Shown here: positions 8,403 to 18,669 of the stretch, in pieces
How the letters are laid out: every line of letters starts with the position of its first letter
Position numbering within the stretch: the stretch's first letter is position 1
Assembly (NCBI RefSeq): GCF_002434505.1
Contig: NZ_DJKE01000012.1
Span: 186,001 to 250,000 of the forward strand
Source: Brevundimonas sp. UBA6550
Lineage (GTDB): Bacteria; Pseudomonadota; Alphaproteobacteria; Caulobacterales; Caulobacteraceae
Direction: 5' to 3'
Length of the DNA: 64,000 nt
Notes under the pieces: model-generated
What the model saw: the letters and a program-made list of their open reading frames with translations, nothing else
The model's database searches: none
Told to the model about the DNA's origin: nothing
Program-made: the position numbers and the translations under genes

Positions 8403-10121
8403 ATGGCGATGACCGTCGCGGACCTTCTGGCCAAGACCCTGGCCTCGGCCGGGGTAAAGCGCATCTGGGGCGTCACGGGCGACAGCCTGAACGGCCTGAA
8501 CGACAGCCTGCGCCGCTTCGACCAGATCGAATGGATGCACGTCCGCCACGAGGAGACGGCCGCCTTCGCCGCCGGCGCCGAGGCCGCCGTCACGGGCCAG
8601 CTGGCCGTCTGCGCCGGCAGCTGCGGGCCGGGCAACCTGCATCTGATCAACGGCCTGTTCGACTGTCATCGCAACCGGGTTCCGGTCCTGGCCATCGCCG
8701 CCCACATCCCCTCGTCCGAGATCGGCCTGGGCTATTTCCAGGAGACCCATCCGCAGGAGCTCTTCCGCGAATGCAGCGACTTCTGCGAACTGGTGTCCAA
8801 CCCGGCCCAGATCCCCGGCGTCCTGGCCCGCGCCCTGAACACGGCGGTCGGCAAGGGCGGGGTGGCGGTGATCGTCCTGCCCGGCGACGTCGCCCTGGCC
8901 CGCGCGCCCGACGGCGCCTCGCCCGACTGGTCCGCCCCCGCCCGGCCGCGCATCAGCCCCGCGCTCAACGACGTGACCCAGGCGGCCCAGCTGCTGAACG
9001 GCGCCGACAAGGCAGCCATCCTGGCCGGCAGCGGCTGCGCGGGCGCCCACGACCAGGTTCTGGCCTTGGCCGAGGCGCTTCAGGCCCCGGTCGTCCACGC
9101 CCTGCGCGGCAAGGAGCACGTCGAATGGGACAATCCCTATGACGTGGGCATGACCGGCCTGATCGGCTTCTCGTCCGGCTATCACGCCCTGATGAACTGC
9201 GACGCCCTGGTCATGCTGGGGACCGACTTTCCCTATCGCAACTTCTATCCCTCGGACGCCAGGATCATCCAGATCGACCGCGATCCGTCCGCGCTGGGCA
9301 AGCGCGCCCATCTGGCGCAAGGGATCGTCGGCGACGTGGCCGAGACCATCCCCGCCCTGATCCCGCACCTGAGGACGGATCGCTCGTCACGCTTCCTCCA
9401 GGCCGCCCGCAAACACTATGCCGAGGCGCGAAAGGGTCTGGACGAGCTGGCCCGGCCCGCCCCGGCCGACCGGCCCATCCATCCGCAGTATCTGACCGCC
9501 GTGATCGACCGGCTGGCCGCCCAGGACGCCGTCTTCACCGCCGACGTCGGCACCCCGACCGTCTGGGCCGCCCGCTATCTGACCATGAACGGGCGCCGGC
9601 GCCTGTTGGGATCGTTCAACCACGGCTCCATGGCCAATGCGATGCTGCAGGGCATCGGCGCCCAGGCCGCCGCGCCCGGCCGCCAGGTGATCTCCCTGTC
9701 CGGCGACGGCGGCTTCACCATGATGATGGGCGACTTCATCAGCCTGTCGCAGCTGGGTCTGCCGCTGAAGGTGGTGGTCTACAACAACGGCTCTCTGGGC
9801 TTCGTGGCCATGGAGATGAAGGCGGCCGGCTTCCTGGATGTCGGCACCGACCTGAAGAACCCCGACTTCGCCGCCATGGCCCGCGCCATGGGCGTCACCG
9901 CCTTCCGCGTCGAGGCCTCGGATCAGGTCGAGGATGCGGTGGCCCAGGCCCTGGCCCATCCCGGCCCCGCCCTGGTGGACGTCGTCACCGCCGGCCAGGA
10001 GCTGGTCATCCCCCCCAAGATCAAGAAGGAACAGGCCAAGGGCTTCAGCCTGTTCATGCTCAAGGCCATCATGAACGGCCGCGGCGACGAGGTTCTGGAG
10101 CTGGCGCGCACCAATCTGTGA
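8403..10121 (+). CDS. poxB: Pyruvate dehydrogenase (quinone) / thiamine-diphosphate enzyme
   Basis: This 572-residue protein has the same length and layout as E. coli PoxB, a peripheral membrane flavoenzyme that oxidises pyruvate to acetate and CO2 and passes electrons to ubiquinone. It shows the N-terminal pyrimidine-binding region ([16 protein letters not shown]; the catalytic Glu lies in VRHEETAAF near residue 50), a central FAD/DHS-like domain, and the thiamine-diphosphate motif GDGGF...NN at about residues 434-462. [19 protein letters not shown] and [19 protein letters not shown] are typical of the PoxB group rather than acetolactate synthases. It is the last intact chromosomal gene before the island. 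Confidence 0.85.
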   Translation: MAMTVADLLAKTLASAGVKRIWGVTGDSLNGLNDSLRRFDQIEWMHVRHEETAAFAAGAEAAVTGQLAVCAGSCGPGNLHLINGLFDCHRNRVPVLAIAAHIPSSEIGLGYFQETHPQELFRECSDFCELVSNPAQIPGVLARALNTAVGKGGVAVIVLPGDVALARAPDGASPDWSAPARPRISPALNDVTQAAQLLNGADKAAILAGSGCAGAHDQVLALAEALQAPVVHALRGKEHVEWDNPYDVGMTGLIGFSSGYHALMNCDALVMLGTDFPYRNFYPSDARIIQIDRDPSALGKRAHLAQGIVGDVAETIPALIPHLRTDRSSRFLQAARKHYAEARKGLDELARPAPADRPIHPQYLTAVIDRLAAQDAVFTADVGTPTVWAARYLTMNGRRRLLGSFNHGSMANAMLQGIGAQAAAPGRQVISLSGDGGFTMMMGDFISLSQLGLPLKVVVYNNGSLGFVAMEMKAAGFLDVGTDLKNPDFAAMARAMGVTAFRVEASDQVEDAVAQALAHPGPALVDVVTAGQELVIPPKIKKEQAKGFSLFMLKAIMNGRGDEVLELARTNL

Positions 10122-10136
10122 CCATCGGGCGGCGGC

Positions 10137-10193
10137 TGGTGCGGGCGGCCGGGCTCGAACCGGCAAGGACTTGCGTCCGGCAGATTTTAAGTC
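10137..10193 (-). other. 3' fragment of tRNA-Leu(UAA); putative integration (att) site
   Basis: On the minus strand this reads anticodon-loop sequence GACTTAAAATC, a variable-arm remnant, the T arm GCCGGTTCGAGCCCGGC and the acceptor 3' strand CGCCCGC-A-CCA. The matching 5' acceptor strand GCGGGCG is absent from the sequence to the right, so the gene is only a 3' half. Tyrosine integrases commonly integrate at tRNA 3' ends and leave such a fragment at one junction, with the full gene restored at the other. The intact copy is expected beyond the right edge of the window. This marks the left border of the island. Confidence 0.75.
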
Positions 10194-10337
10194 ACACACG
10201 CCAGCATCAACCATCTGATACTTAACAAGAATCTACCACAACCCAGTCGACTGTGTAAGCATTTGTGTAAGGCCGCAGCCTCCGCAGGAAGGCTCGGCAT
10301 CGCACTTTATGTCAGGACGCAGGACTTCATGTTTCGG

Positions 10338-10886
10338 CTACCGAGCGGAGAGACGCGCACGCAAATCAAGCTCAGGTTCCTGAGAGCCGACCCGGAAGCG
10401 ATAATCCACCTGTCGCCCTATCAAGGCGTCGAGAACATTGACGGCGTGGCTCGCTGCCGCCGCGAAACGCACGGGCTTATCTAGGACGCGCGGGAGAACT
10501 TCGGCGAACTCCTGCACATGGCTGATGTAGCTGTTGCGATGGTTGACCTTGAGATCGTTGATCGCCGCCCGGTACGCCTTGACTTGGGCCTTCAGATCTT
10601 CAGCCTTCCTGGCCGCTAGTCCCTCGCGATTCATGGCAGCGAGAGCATTTGGGAAAGACCGTGCCCCGGAACCGTCGTCGTCCAGCGCTGTAAGTCGCGC
10701 GATGATATCCCTCGTCCCGCTTTCCAGCAGGGCGAGCTCAAGCACGAGGTCTTCTCGTGACATCTTTCCCAGGTTCGGCAGGCGCTGCTTTTCGCGGTGC
10801 GCCAAGATCGTGAGCAGGAGGTAGAGGACATCCTGCTTGAGGCCTTCCAGCAGATCCTCCGAGGACGTGTAGACCTTCTTAGCCAT
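10338..10886 (-). CDS. Unknown protein with HEPN-like motif
   Basis: I do not recognise this 182-residue protein. It is predicted largely helical, with a hydrophobic N-terminal helix (DVLYLLLTILA) that is probably buried rather than membrane-spanning. Residues 117-123 read RNSYISH, which fits the R-N-x(4)-H active-site motif of HEPN ribonucleases, placed in a helix as expected. That is suggestive only. It overlaps the upstream gene by 8 bases and forms a two-gene operon with it at the very edge of the island, a common position for defence or toxin modules. Confidence 0.6.
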   Translation of the reverse strand: MAKKVYTSSEDLLEGLKQDVLYLLLTILAHREKQRLPNLGKMSREDLVLELALLESGTRDIIARLTALDDDGSGARSFPNALAAMNREGLAARKAEDLKAQVKAYRAAINDLKVNHRNSYISHVQEFAEVLPRVLDKPVRFAAAASHAVNVLDALIGRQVDYRFRVGSQEPELDLRARLSAR

Positions 10887-11355
10887 TGAGCGTGAGCTCG
10901 GTCAGCGTCTTCCCTTCGCCCTCCAGCCTAAGCAACCAGTTCCCATAGATTCGCAACATGCCCGCTGGCCCGTCCGTCTTTGCTTCGCCTGTCTCCATCG
11001 ACAAGTACAGGCGTGGGAAGGGATCGGCTTGCTCAATGACGAGGAACGGCTTGTTCTCGCCATCGAAGACGAGCGCGCCATGCGTCACCGCTTCGCGTCG
11101 CTCCGTCTTCGCGGTTCTGCCTACCACGAGCTCGGCATCGACAGCGTAGCACTCACCGGGGAGGTGCTGATTCTGCAGATAGCCCGGCAAGGCTGCCTGG
11201 CCCTTCACTTGACCGAGAAGGATGGCCGTCACCAGATCAAACGCCTTCACTGTGACGCCGTAGAGCGGCGGAGCTGTATCACCGACCTGGAACGCTGATC
11301 CGGGCTTCAGGCTGGAGATATCTACGGGGGCAGGAAACCCGACAACCTTCACCAT
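10879..11355 (-). CDS. Unknown protein, partner of the HEPN-like gene
   Basis: This 158-residue protein has no motif I can name. It appears rich in beta strands (for example YAVDAELVVG, HGALVFDGENKPFLVIEQ, MLRIYGNWLLRLEGEG) and lacks a signal peptide or membrane segment. I placed the start at the ATG at 11355 because a GTGAG sequence precedes it, while the in-frame ATG at 11370 has no ribosome site. The stop overlaps the start of the downstream gene, so the two proteins are likely made together, perhaps as partners. Confidence 0.55.
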   Translation of the reverse strand: MVKVVGFPAPVDISSLKPGSAFQVGDTAPPLYGVTVKAFDLVTAILLGQVKGQAALPGYLQNQHLPGECYAVDAELVVGRTAKTERREAVTHGALVFDGENKPFLVIEQADPFPRLYLSMETGEAKTDGPAGMLRIYGNWLLRLEGEGKTLTELTLNG

Positions 11356-11521
11356 AATCTCACGCTCCATCGATTGGGGATGTTAACTTGGGAAGTCCCC
11401 TCGCCCCATGCCAGCGCCACGCGGCGCCATCTCAAGTTTCGTTGCGCACAGCCAAGCTTCAATCAGGCATTGCGTCAATGCGCGCCTGTCGATCAGATCA
11501 GGTCCGAGTCGGGAGGTATGC

Positions 11522-12583
11522 ATGATCAAGTGGGGAGACAGCCGGCAGGATCATGATCCTATCCTCGCGATATGGCCGAGCTATCGCCCGTTGCATGAGC
11601 GCTGGTTCATGGTGGAGCTGGTCGAGACCGAGGATGGCGGTGTTCGCTGGCGAGACCGACGAATCCCGTCCGAGGAGGGATGGGTCAGAATGGACGTCCA
11701 TCCGGATCGGGAGGCCGCAGTATCCGCAGCCGAGGCTCTGAATCCCTCACTGGCGGCGGCGCTCGCTGCGAGGCAGATGGACGCAACAGAGAAGACCTCT
11801 CTCACCTTGAAGGTCCGCAAGGCGCTTCAGTCGCGGCAACGTCTGGCAGATGAGGAAGCCCTTATGCTTTCTGAGGCGGTCCGACGCCACGCGGACACGC
11901 CCCGGATCCCCATCGGTCAACTCAAGCTGCACACTGAGGCCGAGCCATATCGGGAGGCTCTTGCGCAAGAGCTCCAAACCTACCCCTATCTTTGGATGGC
12001 TCTTCTTGATGGCCGCGGACGGCAGGTCGTTCTGTATCGCAATGCCGACGACGTCTGGAGCAAGCCCTATCCCGCCGGAGAGAAGTCGGCTGAAAAGGCG
12101 TTGCGCGCCCGGATCGCCAACGGATTCAAGTTTCACCAGGATCAGCACTGGGGTCAGGTGAAGGCCAAGATCCGCGCCGAACTGCTGCCGCGGGCCAATC
12201 AGCTTCTTCAGCTCGCCAGCGTTCAACGCCTGCTCGCTGAGGCTCTGGCCCGTGGCGAGCGCGTGCTGGTCAGCAATGGGATCGTGTTCTGGTGCGAGCC
12301 GGACGGGCAGCTCGGCTGGACGGTCAAGGCGACGACAAGCGACAAGGGTGAGGATGGTTCGACCCTATGGCGCGAGGGCACCATACTCTCGACCAATCAT
12401 GGGCGGCTCGTTGTCCTTCCCTACGTCAAGGAAGGCGGCGAACAGGTTCGCGGCCACACCAAAAACGGTCCAGGGGATGGACCGGCCAAGCCCAGACACC
12501 CCGACCACTTCGTCGAGATTCCCTTCCGTGAGCTGAAGGGCGATCTGATGATCGGTCTCTTCGGCGAGCTTCCGTACGAGTAG
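11522..12583 (+). CDS. Unknown protein, 353 residues
   Basis: I do not recognise this protein. It begins after a strong ribosome site (GGGAGG at 11511-11516), which decides the start over an upstream in-frame ATG at 11408. The N-terminal third is acidic with tryptophan-rich stretches (WPSYRPLHERWFMVELVE); the middle is helical; the C-terminal third is beta-rich (VLVSNGIVFWCEP, TNHGRLVVLPYV). No enzyme motif, membrane helix or signal peptide is apparent. It is divergent from the gene pair at 10338-11355 and 78 bases upstream of the HEPN-like gene at 12662, so it may belong to an accessory two-gene unit. Confidence 0.6.
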   Translation: MIKWGDSRQDHDPILAIWPSYRPLHERWFMVELVETEDGGVRWRDRRIPSEEGWVRMDVHPDREAAVSAAEALNPSLAAALAARQMDATEKTSLTLKVRKALQSRQRLADEEALMLSEAVRRHADTPRIPIGQLKLHTEAEPYREALAQELQTYPYLWMALLDGRGRQVVLYRNADDVWSKPYPAGEKSAEKALRARIANGFKFHQDQHWGQVKAKIRAELLPRANQLLQLASVQRLLAEALARGERVLVSNGIVFWCEPDGQLGWTVKATTSDKGEDGSTLWREGTILSTNHGRLVVLPYVKEGGEQVRGHTKNGPGDGPAKPRHPDHFVEIPFRELKGDLMIGLFGELPYE

Positions 12584-12661
12584 CTCGGTCAGGATCAGGG
12601 CCTCGCCCCATTAGCTCCCCGACCTCATCTCAGTCCTCATTTCTCTCTTCGGTAGGCCCCC

Positions 12662-14026
12662 GTGGACGCCAGCTTCGTAGATCTCGACATCCTACTGACC
12701 AAGGTGCGCAACGCCCAGTCCCGCATCTACTTCCTCGATGCCGTGAAGGCCTACAAGGCCGGCGCCCTTCGCGCCTCCCTGACGGCGGCCTGGGTCGCGC
12801 TCGCCTATGATCTGATCGCCAAGTACCGGGAACTGAGCGCGATGGGCGACGCGGCGGCGACGACCTTCCTTCAATCCTGGGACAATGCGACCGCGATCAA
12901 CGACATCCGCCAGCTGCTCCAGTTGGAGGGCAGGATCATCGAGGACGCGGCGGACAACACCCAGGCGATCAGCCAAATCGCCCGGCGACAATTGGAGAGA
13001 CTGCGTGAGGACCGCCACCTGTGCGCCCATCCCGCCTTCTCGGCCGAAGCCCTGCTGTTCGAGCCCACACCGGAACTGGTGCGGATGCATCTGGTGAACG
13101 CTGTCGATCTCGTGCTTGCCCAGGAACCCCTTCAGGGCCGAGCCATCTTCGAAGTCTTCGATGTCGACGTTCAGTCGCCCGGATTTCCGAACGATCACGC
13201 CAGGATCCTCGACTACGTCGAGCAGCGCTATCTCGTTCGCGTCCGGTCCCAGAACATCCGCAACTTTGGCACCGTTCTCGCCAAGTCCTTGCTCAAGGGT
13301 ATTCCCCCTCACCTAGACGGAGTGCGCGGCAAAATCGCCTCGGCGCTCGTGGCGGTCAGGGAGCGAACCCCTGCAGCGTGGCCCGAACTCACGCCTTCTA
13401 TTGTTCAGCTCCTCGACAATCTGGCGCCTGTCGATCGGCCTCGGGCGATCGCCTTCATCGCCGCCTTCCCGAACTTCTGGCCGCTGATCCAGGAGGCCAC
13501 GCAGACCGCCCTGCAGGAGACCGTCAACAACCTCGACCCCGCCAATGTCGCCGATGTCCGGATCATGATGGGGATCACGTTCGAGCGGTTCCGGGCGCCC
13601 CTCCTCGCAGCGATACCGCGACTGGACCGCGACACACTTGCGCGCACGATCGCTGCCACTCCGCTCGCGGACCTATGGCCGAACGCGCTCGCGCGCTATG
13701 CGGGCTCGGGCAGCTTCAGGGGTTCGGAAGCCAACTTCAGCGCCTTCATCGCGCCCTACACGGGCTCCCTGGCGCAGGCCGAGCTGGACCAGGTGCTCGA
13801 TGCCGTTGTCGGCAACGGGCAGAACTACGCCGCAGCCGCGACAGGTGGTTTCCTGCTCAGTCTGCTGCGAAACGCCGGGCGTCAGCCTTCGATTGACGCG
13901 CGGAACCGGTTCGTTCAGGGACTGCACGAAGTCCGCCACGTGGACCAGTTTCGCGACGTTCTCGCGGTATTCGCCGCAGATGGATGGCAGCGGCCTCCCC
14001 TTGCGGTGATTGAGGACGAAGAGTAG
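12662..14026 (+). CDS. Large HEPN-like protein, function unknown
   Basis: The 454-residue protein has a helical N-terminal domain whose motif RHLCAHP (R118, H123) matches the R-x(4)-H catalytic signature of HEPN nucleases, preceded by long helices such as YKAGALRASLTAAWVALAYD, as in HEPN four-helix bundles. The remaining 300 residues look like an alpha-helical repeat (VDRPRAIAFIAAF, PRLDRDTLARTIAATPLADL). The start is a GTG at 12662 with no strong ribosome site. It follows the unknown 353-residue gene in the same direction. HEPN proteins on mobile islands are often RNA-cutting toxins or phage-abortive effectors; that role here is inference. Confidence 0.65.
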   Translation: MDASFVDLDILLTKVRNAQSRIYFLDAVKAYKAGALRASLTAAWVALAYDLIAKYRELSAMGDAAATTFLQSWDNATAINDIRQLLQLEGRIIEDAADNTQAISQIARRQLERLREDRHLCAHPAFSAEALLFEPTPELVRMHLVNAVDLVLAQEPLQGRAIFEVFDVDVQSPGFPNDHARILDYVEQRYLVRVRSQNIRNFGTVLAKSLLKGIPPHLDGVRGKIASALVAVRERTPAAWPELTPSIVQLLDNLAPVDRPRAIAFIAAFPNFWPLIQEATQTALQETVNNLDPANVADVRIMMGITFERFRAPLLAAIPRLDRDTLARTIAATPLADLWPNALARYAGSGSFRGSEANFSAFIAPYTGSLAQAELDQVLDAVVGNGQNYAAAATGGFLLSLLRNAGRQPSIDARNRFVQGLHEVRHVDQFRDVLAVFAADGWQRPPLAVIEDEE

Positions 14027-14151
14027 GCGCCGCCCATCCCTGCTCGTAGGGCGGTGCTGCTGCAGGCGGCCCGGCACTTTAGGGGAGCATACGTTCGGAT
14101 CCGGACTTCCGTGTCCTCTCCGCTCAGCTCTACATCCGGGACATAGCAAGT

Positions 14152-15273
14152 CTATGCGATGGGCCGCTCAATGCTGACGCCGGGAGCGGCTGCCGGTCTT
14201 CGTGGAGGGTTGAAGCGTTCCTGGACAGGACGGTCGAAGGCGTACCGGAAGATTACAGCTCCGATGAAGGCGCTCGCCAGGCCCGCAGTCCAGATCGCCC
14301 AGCGAACGTCTGAAGACCAGCCTTCCTGTCCGATCGCATCGAAGACCCCGAACCAGAGGATCCGGACCACCTCATTGGTCAGGAAGATCGCGAACGACAT
14401 CAGGCCGAGATGCTCGATCAAGCGTGAGGGCTTCGCGACAGGCGCCGCGCCCGCAGCCCAGATCATCACCGTAAGCAGCAGAAGCGAGAGCAAGGCCGTG
14501 GTCCCAACCGCCTGCGCGCAAACCAGGGCGACGAAGGCGATTATTCCCGTGATCGCGGCGAGCGTGGGTGAGACATAGACGCGCGCCCCGAACAGCGCTG
14601 CCGCAACACCCAGCAGGAACAGAGGTAGGGCCCGCAGGAAGCCGTGGCGGAACGGCAGGCGGTAGATCGGATCGCCGAGCCAGGCGCGGCTGGCCCAGTC
14701 CGCGAGGATCAGAAGCCCAACGGCGCCCGCCACGATCAGCCAAGGCCGCCGACGCCAGATCAGTCGGCATATCCACGGCAGCAGGAGATAACATCCAAGC
14801 AGGGCCGAGAGCGTCCAGGTCGGCGCGTTCCAGCCCTGCCCCCCCGGAACGCCGTAGGCCTGAAGCAGAGCCGCCTGCGCCGGGAGCTGCGCCCAGTCGA
14901 ACCACTGGGGATTGCTCGGGCGAATGCCGACCGCGGCGGCGACGGCGACCATGGCGGCAAGTACGCCGATCACGACGAGATGAGACGGGACGACCCTGAG
15001 GACGCGCTGGCGGATATAGTCCGGGATGTTGAGCGAGCGGGCGGCGAAGCCGTCGCCATAGATCCGGGCCAGAATGTACCCGGAATCGATGATGAAGAAG
15101 TTGGTCAGCAGGAACCCCCGGTCAAACACCGGGTGGAGTTCGCCCAGAGGCGTCGGAGCCGCCTCGCGAAAGTGATACAGGATGATCAGGGCGCCGGCGA
15201 CGAACCGGAGAACGTCGAGCCAGCCGCCGCGCGCGATCCGGGCCGGCCTGCGGGGTTCTGCGACCTCGACCAA
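14152..15273 (-). CDS. Acyltransferase family 3 membrane protein
   Basis: This protein of about 373 residues has roughly ten hydrophobic segments and the family 3 (OafA/ExoA) opening: WLDVLRFVAGALIILYHF, with the conserved Arg and the catalytic His of this family, then FDRGFLLTNFFIIDSGYILA. Such enzymes O-acylate sugars or lipids at the cytoplasmic membrane. No ATG is available near the conserved start; a TTG at 15273 lies 2 bases after the stop of the upstream membrane gene and is the likely coupled start. It is the last gene of the metal-resistance operon, where its role is not obvious. Confidence 0.75.
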   Translation of the reverse strand: MVEVAEPRRPARIARGGWLDVLRFVAGALIILYHFREAAPTPLGELHPVFDRGFLLTNFFIIDSGYILARIYGDGFAARSLNIPDYIRQRVLRVVPSHLVVIGVLAAMVAVAAAVGIRPSNPQWFDWAQLPAQAALLQAYGVPGGQGWNAPTWTLSALLGCYLLLPWICRLIWRRRPWLIVAGAVGLLILADWASRAWLGDPIYRLPFRHGFLRALPLFLLGVAAALFGARVYVSPTLAAITGIIAFVALVCAQAVGTTALLSLLLLTVMIWAAGAAPVAKPSRLIEHLGLMSFAIFLTNEVVRILWFGVFDAIGQEGWSSDVRWAIWTAGLASAFIGAVIFRYAFDRPVQERFNPPRRPAAAPGVSIERPIA

Positions 15274-15275
15274 CG

Positions 15276-15692
15276 TCAGTCCGCGCGCGTTGCGGCGACC
15301 GGGCCGGGGGTATCGTGGTGGTGACGGGACCCGAGGACAATCTGGTCGCGGCCGAGAAAGAGCGCAGCCACCCCAAGAACGCAGACCACCCCCATCACCC
15401 CCGCCATAACCCGTCCCGCCTTGTCTCTTCCGGCGACACGGTAGGTCATGAAGGTCAACAAAAGCATCAGCGCCCCGTAGGGGAGATACATCGGTATGCG
15501 GTAGAGCGATGCTAGCGGCACGGCGATGACACAGACGACCAGGCCTGCGACGAGGCTGCCGGCGAGGGCGATCAAGGTATCCGGAACGGGATCGAACGGC
15601 CGAACCCGACGCTTTGTCCGACCCCGAGGGCGATACCGGCCTGGCCGCCATCGGGGGGCATGGCTGCGGATCGGGGAGCGCTTTCCGCCCAT
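15276..15692 (-). CDS. Small membrane protein in metal-resistance operon
   Basis: The 138-residue product has a basic, Arg-rich N-terminus of about 35 residues followed by three to four hydrophobic segments (DTLIALAGSLVAGLVVCVIA, YLPYGALMLLLTFMTY, MAGVMGVVCVLGVAALFLG). I do not recognise a family. The ATG at 15692 lies 3 bases from the stop of the DUF305 gene, and its own stop is 2 bases from the acyltransferase start, so all three are tightly coupled. An internal start that skips the Arg-rich part is possible. Confidence 0.6.
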   Translation of the reverse strand: MGGKRSPIRSHAPRWRPGRYRPRGRTKRRVRPFDPVPDTLIALAGSLVAGLVVCVIAVPLASLYRIPMYLPYGALMLLLTFMTYRVAGRDKAGRVMAGVMGVVCVLGVAALFLGRDQIVLGSRHHHDTPGPVAATRAD

Positions 15693-15695
15693 GAT

Positions 15696-16136
15696 CTAGG
15701 CCGCCGGCTCGACGGGACGTCCGGCGCGGTTGGCGAGCCACACACGCATGCGGACGATCTCTGCTTCCTGGGTGCGGATCACTTCTTCGGCGAGCCCGCG
15801 AACCTCGGCGTCCTTTCCGTGCTCCAGGGCGATCCGGGCCATAGCGACCGCTCCCTCATGGTGGGCGATCATCCCGCGCATGAAGTCGACATCGGCGTCG
15901 CCGCTGTAGTCGATCTCCATGGCGAGGTGCATGCGCTCGTTGGCCTCCTTGAACGACCGGGTGGCCGGACTGTACGCCGCGGCGTCGGCATGGCCCGCGT
16001 GGGCGTCGATCGGACGAGCATCGACGGGCGTGACCGCCGGAGGTCGGGTCGCGTTCTGGCGGGACAGCATCCCGAAGCCGAAGGCCGATATGAGAAGAAA
16101 CAACGCGATCGCGCCAACCCATCCGGACCGTTTCAT
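15696..16136 (-). CDS. DUF305 (CopM-like) periplasmic protein
   Basis: The 146-residue protein has an N-terminal membrane anchor or signal ([17 protein letters not shown]) and then a DUF305 domain, recognisable by [20 protein letters not shown] near residue 85 and the later [17 protein letters not shown]305 proteins are four-helix, His/Met-rich proteins of the cell envelope, often found with copper or other metal-resistance genes and thought to bind metal. His residues in AHAGHAD and IAHHEG are candidate ligands. It sits between the P-type ATPase and a small membrane protein in one operon. Confidence 0.82.
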   Translation of the reverse strand: MKRSGWVGAIALFLLISAFGFGMLSRQNATRPPAVTPVDARPIDAHAGHADAAAYSPATRSFKEANERMHLAMEIDYSGDADVDFMRGMIAHHEGAVAMARIALEHGKDAEVRGLAEEVIRTQEAEIVRMRVWLANRAGRPVEPAA

Positions 16137-16164
16137 GGTAGTCTCCTTTTCTGGGATTTGAGGG

Positions 16165-18669
16165 TCACGGCTCTGCGCGCGGATCGCGCCAGGCCAGCAG
16201 CCGCAGGGCGTTGAAGACGACGAGGAGCGTCGAGCCTTCGTGCAGGGCGACGGCCGGCCCGATCCCGAGACCGAGGATGGTGGCCGGGATGAGGAAGGCG
16301 ACGACGCCGAGGCTGACGAAGAGGTTCTGACGAATGATCCGGCGGGTCTGCCGACTGAGCCCGACCGTGAAGGGCAGCTTGGACAGATCGTCCGCCATCA
16401 GGGCCACGTCCGCCGTTTCCAGCGCGACGTCTGACCCCGCCGCCCCCATGGCGACGCCGACGGTCGCCGTGGCCATGGCCGGGGCGTCGTTGACGCCATC
16501 GCCCACCATCGCGACCCGGGCTTCGGCCCGGAGCTTCTTGATCGCCTCGACCTTGTCTTCCGGCAGGAGATCACCCCACGCCTCGGTCAAACCGACCTGA
16601 CCGGCGACGGCCTGGGCGGCCTTCTGGTGGTCGCCCGAGATCATGATCATCCGACGGATGCCGAGGGCCCTCAGAGCCGTGAGCGTTTCGCGCGCCTGCG
16701 GACGCGGCGTATCGAGCAGGCCGATCAAACCCAGGTCGTGTGAGCCCTGGCGAACCACCATGAGGGTGCGGCCCTGGTTGCGCAGGGCCGCGACGGCGAT
16801 CTCGGCGTCGGGACCCAGCGGCGCGACGCCATCCGCCCCGAACATCTCCGGCTTGCCGATCCAGATCGTCTCGCCGTTCAGGGTCGCGGTGACGCCCTTT
16901 CCCGTCAGGCTGCGGAGATCCGTCGCGGTCTGCACAGGAGCCGCGACGAGGCGCTGGCTCCCGTCGCGGACGATCGCCTCCGCGAGGGGATGGTCACTGA
17001 GCCGCTCGACGGCGACGGCGACCGTCAGGAGATCGGTTTGCGAGGTCCGTCCGAGCGGAACAACGTCGGTGATCCGGGGTCGCCCCTCGGTCAGGGTGCC
17101 GGTCTTGTCGAAGGCGATGGCGTCGAGCGCGCCCAGATTTTCCAACGGCGCGCCACCCTTGATCAGCACGCCGGCGCGGGCCGCCCGGGCGACACCCGAC
17201 AGAACCGCGCTGGGCGTTGCGATGGCCAGGGCACAGGGGCTGGCCGCCACGAGCACGGCCATGGCCCGGTAGAAGCTGTCGCGGAAAGGCTCGTCGACGA
17301 CGACCCAGGCGAACAGCAGGACGAAGGCCAGGGCCAGCACGAGAGGGACGAAGATCCTCTCGAACCGGTCGGTGAACCTCTGCGTCGGCGACTTCTGCGT
17401 CTCCGCTTCGCTGACCATCCGCACCACCTTGGCAAGGGTGGTGTCGCTCGATCGTTTGGTCGTCTCGATCTCGATGGCGCCGGCGCCATTTATGGTCCCC
17501 GCGAACACGACCGAGGCGGCGATGACGCCCGCTGGACGCGCCCTCGCCTCTTCCGCGTTCGTCACCGGCTGCTTGTCCACCGGCATGCTCTCGCCGGTGA
17601 CCGGGGCCTGATTGATGCTGGTCGTCCCCACGACCACGAAGCCGTCGGCCGGCAGGCGCTCGTTCGGGCGCACCACGACGACATCGCCGATCTCCAGGTC
17701 CTCGACCGGAAGCTCCACGACCTCTTCGCCGCGACGCACATGCGCGGTGCGAGGCGCCAGGGCGGCCAGCGCCTCGATCGCCCGCTTCGCCCGCCCGAGC
17801 GCGTAATGCTCCAAAGCGTGACCCAGGCTGAACAGGAAGAGCAGCAAGGCCCCCTCGGCCCATGCGCCCAGGGCGGCCGCACCCGCCGCCGCGACCAGCA
17901 TGAGGGTGTCGATCTCGAAGCGGCGTCGCTTCAGGTTCTCCACCGCCTCGCGAATGGTGAAGAAGCCGCCGAACAGATAAGCCGCAAGGAAGAGGACCAG
18001 TGGAGCCCACCCGGGAACACCGGGCGCGAACCGTTCGATCAGATAGCCGACGGCGAGAGCGCCGCCGCTGGCGAGAGCGAAGTACAGCTCGATGTTCGGC
18101 CCCAGCAAACCACCATGGGCATGGTCGTGCCCCTCCCCGGCCGCGTGATCGTGCCCTTCATGCGCCGCCTCGCCGGCTTTGCCGTCCTGACCGTGGCCGC
18201 TGTCCACGGAGACCGTGGCTTGGGGCTTCGCCGAGAGTTGCAGACCATGGCCCCGAAGCCGCGCCTCGAGGTCTGTGCGCTCCAGTTTCTGCCGGTCGAA
18301 CTCGACCCGGATAGCTCCTGAAGCGTCGAGCGCCGCCTGCAGCACGCCGGGCTCTGCGGCCAGCGCCGCCTCCAGTGTCCTCGCATGCCGGGCGTGGCGC
18401 ACCCCCCCGACCCAGCCGGCCAGGTGATCGTAGCGATCACTGATCGATCCCCCGGCCTGTGTGGCGGCCCGGCGAACCTGGGCAAGAGAAAGCCGCTCCG
18501 GATCGTAGTGGATACACAGTTTCGGTCCGGCGTCCGTTTCCTCGACATGCGCCTTTTCGACCCCGTCGGTGATGCGCAACAGACTGATCAGTCTTCCCAC
18601 ACAGGCGTCGGAGGCGTCGGGCGCCCCCGGAAGGAGAACGGGCAGATCCAGTTTGACGGTCTTAGGCAT
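16165..18669 (-). CDS. P1B-type heavy-metal-translocating ATPase, SPC class
   Basis: This 834-residue pump has the P-type hallmarks DKTGTLTEG (phosphorylated Asp near residue 520), HP in [10 protein letters not shown], and GDGVNDAPA. The transmembrane metal site reads SPC ([12 protein letters not shown]) instead of CPC, which in this family marks the P1B-4 group linked to cobalt, zinc, cadmium or iron export. The first 170 residues hold degenerate heavy-metal-associated-like domains, then a His-rich linker ([16 protein letters not shown]). It exports metal across the cytoplasmic membrane, complementing the CzcCBA envelope pump encoded upstream. The ATG lies inside the end of a small upstream gene. 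Confidence 0.88.
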   Translation of the reverse strand: MPKTVKLDLPVLLPGAPDASDACVGRLISLLRITDGVEKAHVEETDAGPKLCIHYDPERLSLAQVRRAATQAGGSISDRYDHLAGWVGGVRHARHARTLEAALAAEPGVLQAALDASGAIRVEFDRQKLERTDLEARLRGHGLQLSAKPQATVSVDSGHGQDGKAGEAAHEGHDHAAGEGHDHAHGGLLGPNIELYFALASGGALAVGYLIERFAPGVPGWAPLVLFLAAYLFGGFFTIREAVENLKRRRFEIDTLMLVAAAGAAALGAWAEGALLLFLFSLGHALEHYALGRAKRAIEALAALAPRTAHVRRGEEVVELPVEDLEIGDVVVVRPNERLPADGFVVVGTTSINQAPVTGESMPVDKQPVTNAEEARARPAGVIAASVVFAGTINGAGAIEIETTKRSSDTTLAKVVRMVSEAETQKSPTQRFTDRFERIFVPLVLALAFVLLFAWVVVDEPFRDSFYRAMAVLVAASPCALAIATPSAVLSGVARAARAGVLIKGGAPLENLGALDAIAFDKTGTLTEGRPRITDVVPLGRTSQTDLLTVAVAVERLSDHPLAEAIVRDGSQRLVAAPVQTATDLRSLTGKGVTATLNGETIWIGKPEMFGADGVAPLGPDAEIAVAALRNQGRTLMVVRQGSHDLGLIGLLDTPRPQARETLTALRALGIRRMIMISGDHQKAAQAVAGQVGLTEAWGDLLPEDKVEAIKKLRAEARVAMVGDGVNDAPAMATATVGVAMGAAGSDVALETADVALMADDLSKLPFTVGLSRQTRRIIRQNLFVSLGVVAFLIPATILGLGIGPAVALHEGSTLLVVFNALRLLAWRDPRAEP

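Noticed and set aside
10137..10225. A complete tRNA gene
   Set aside because: The 5' acceptor strand GCGGGCG and D arm are missing on the expected side; only the 3' half is present.
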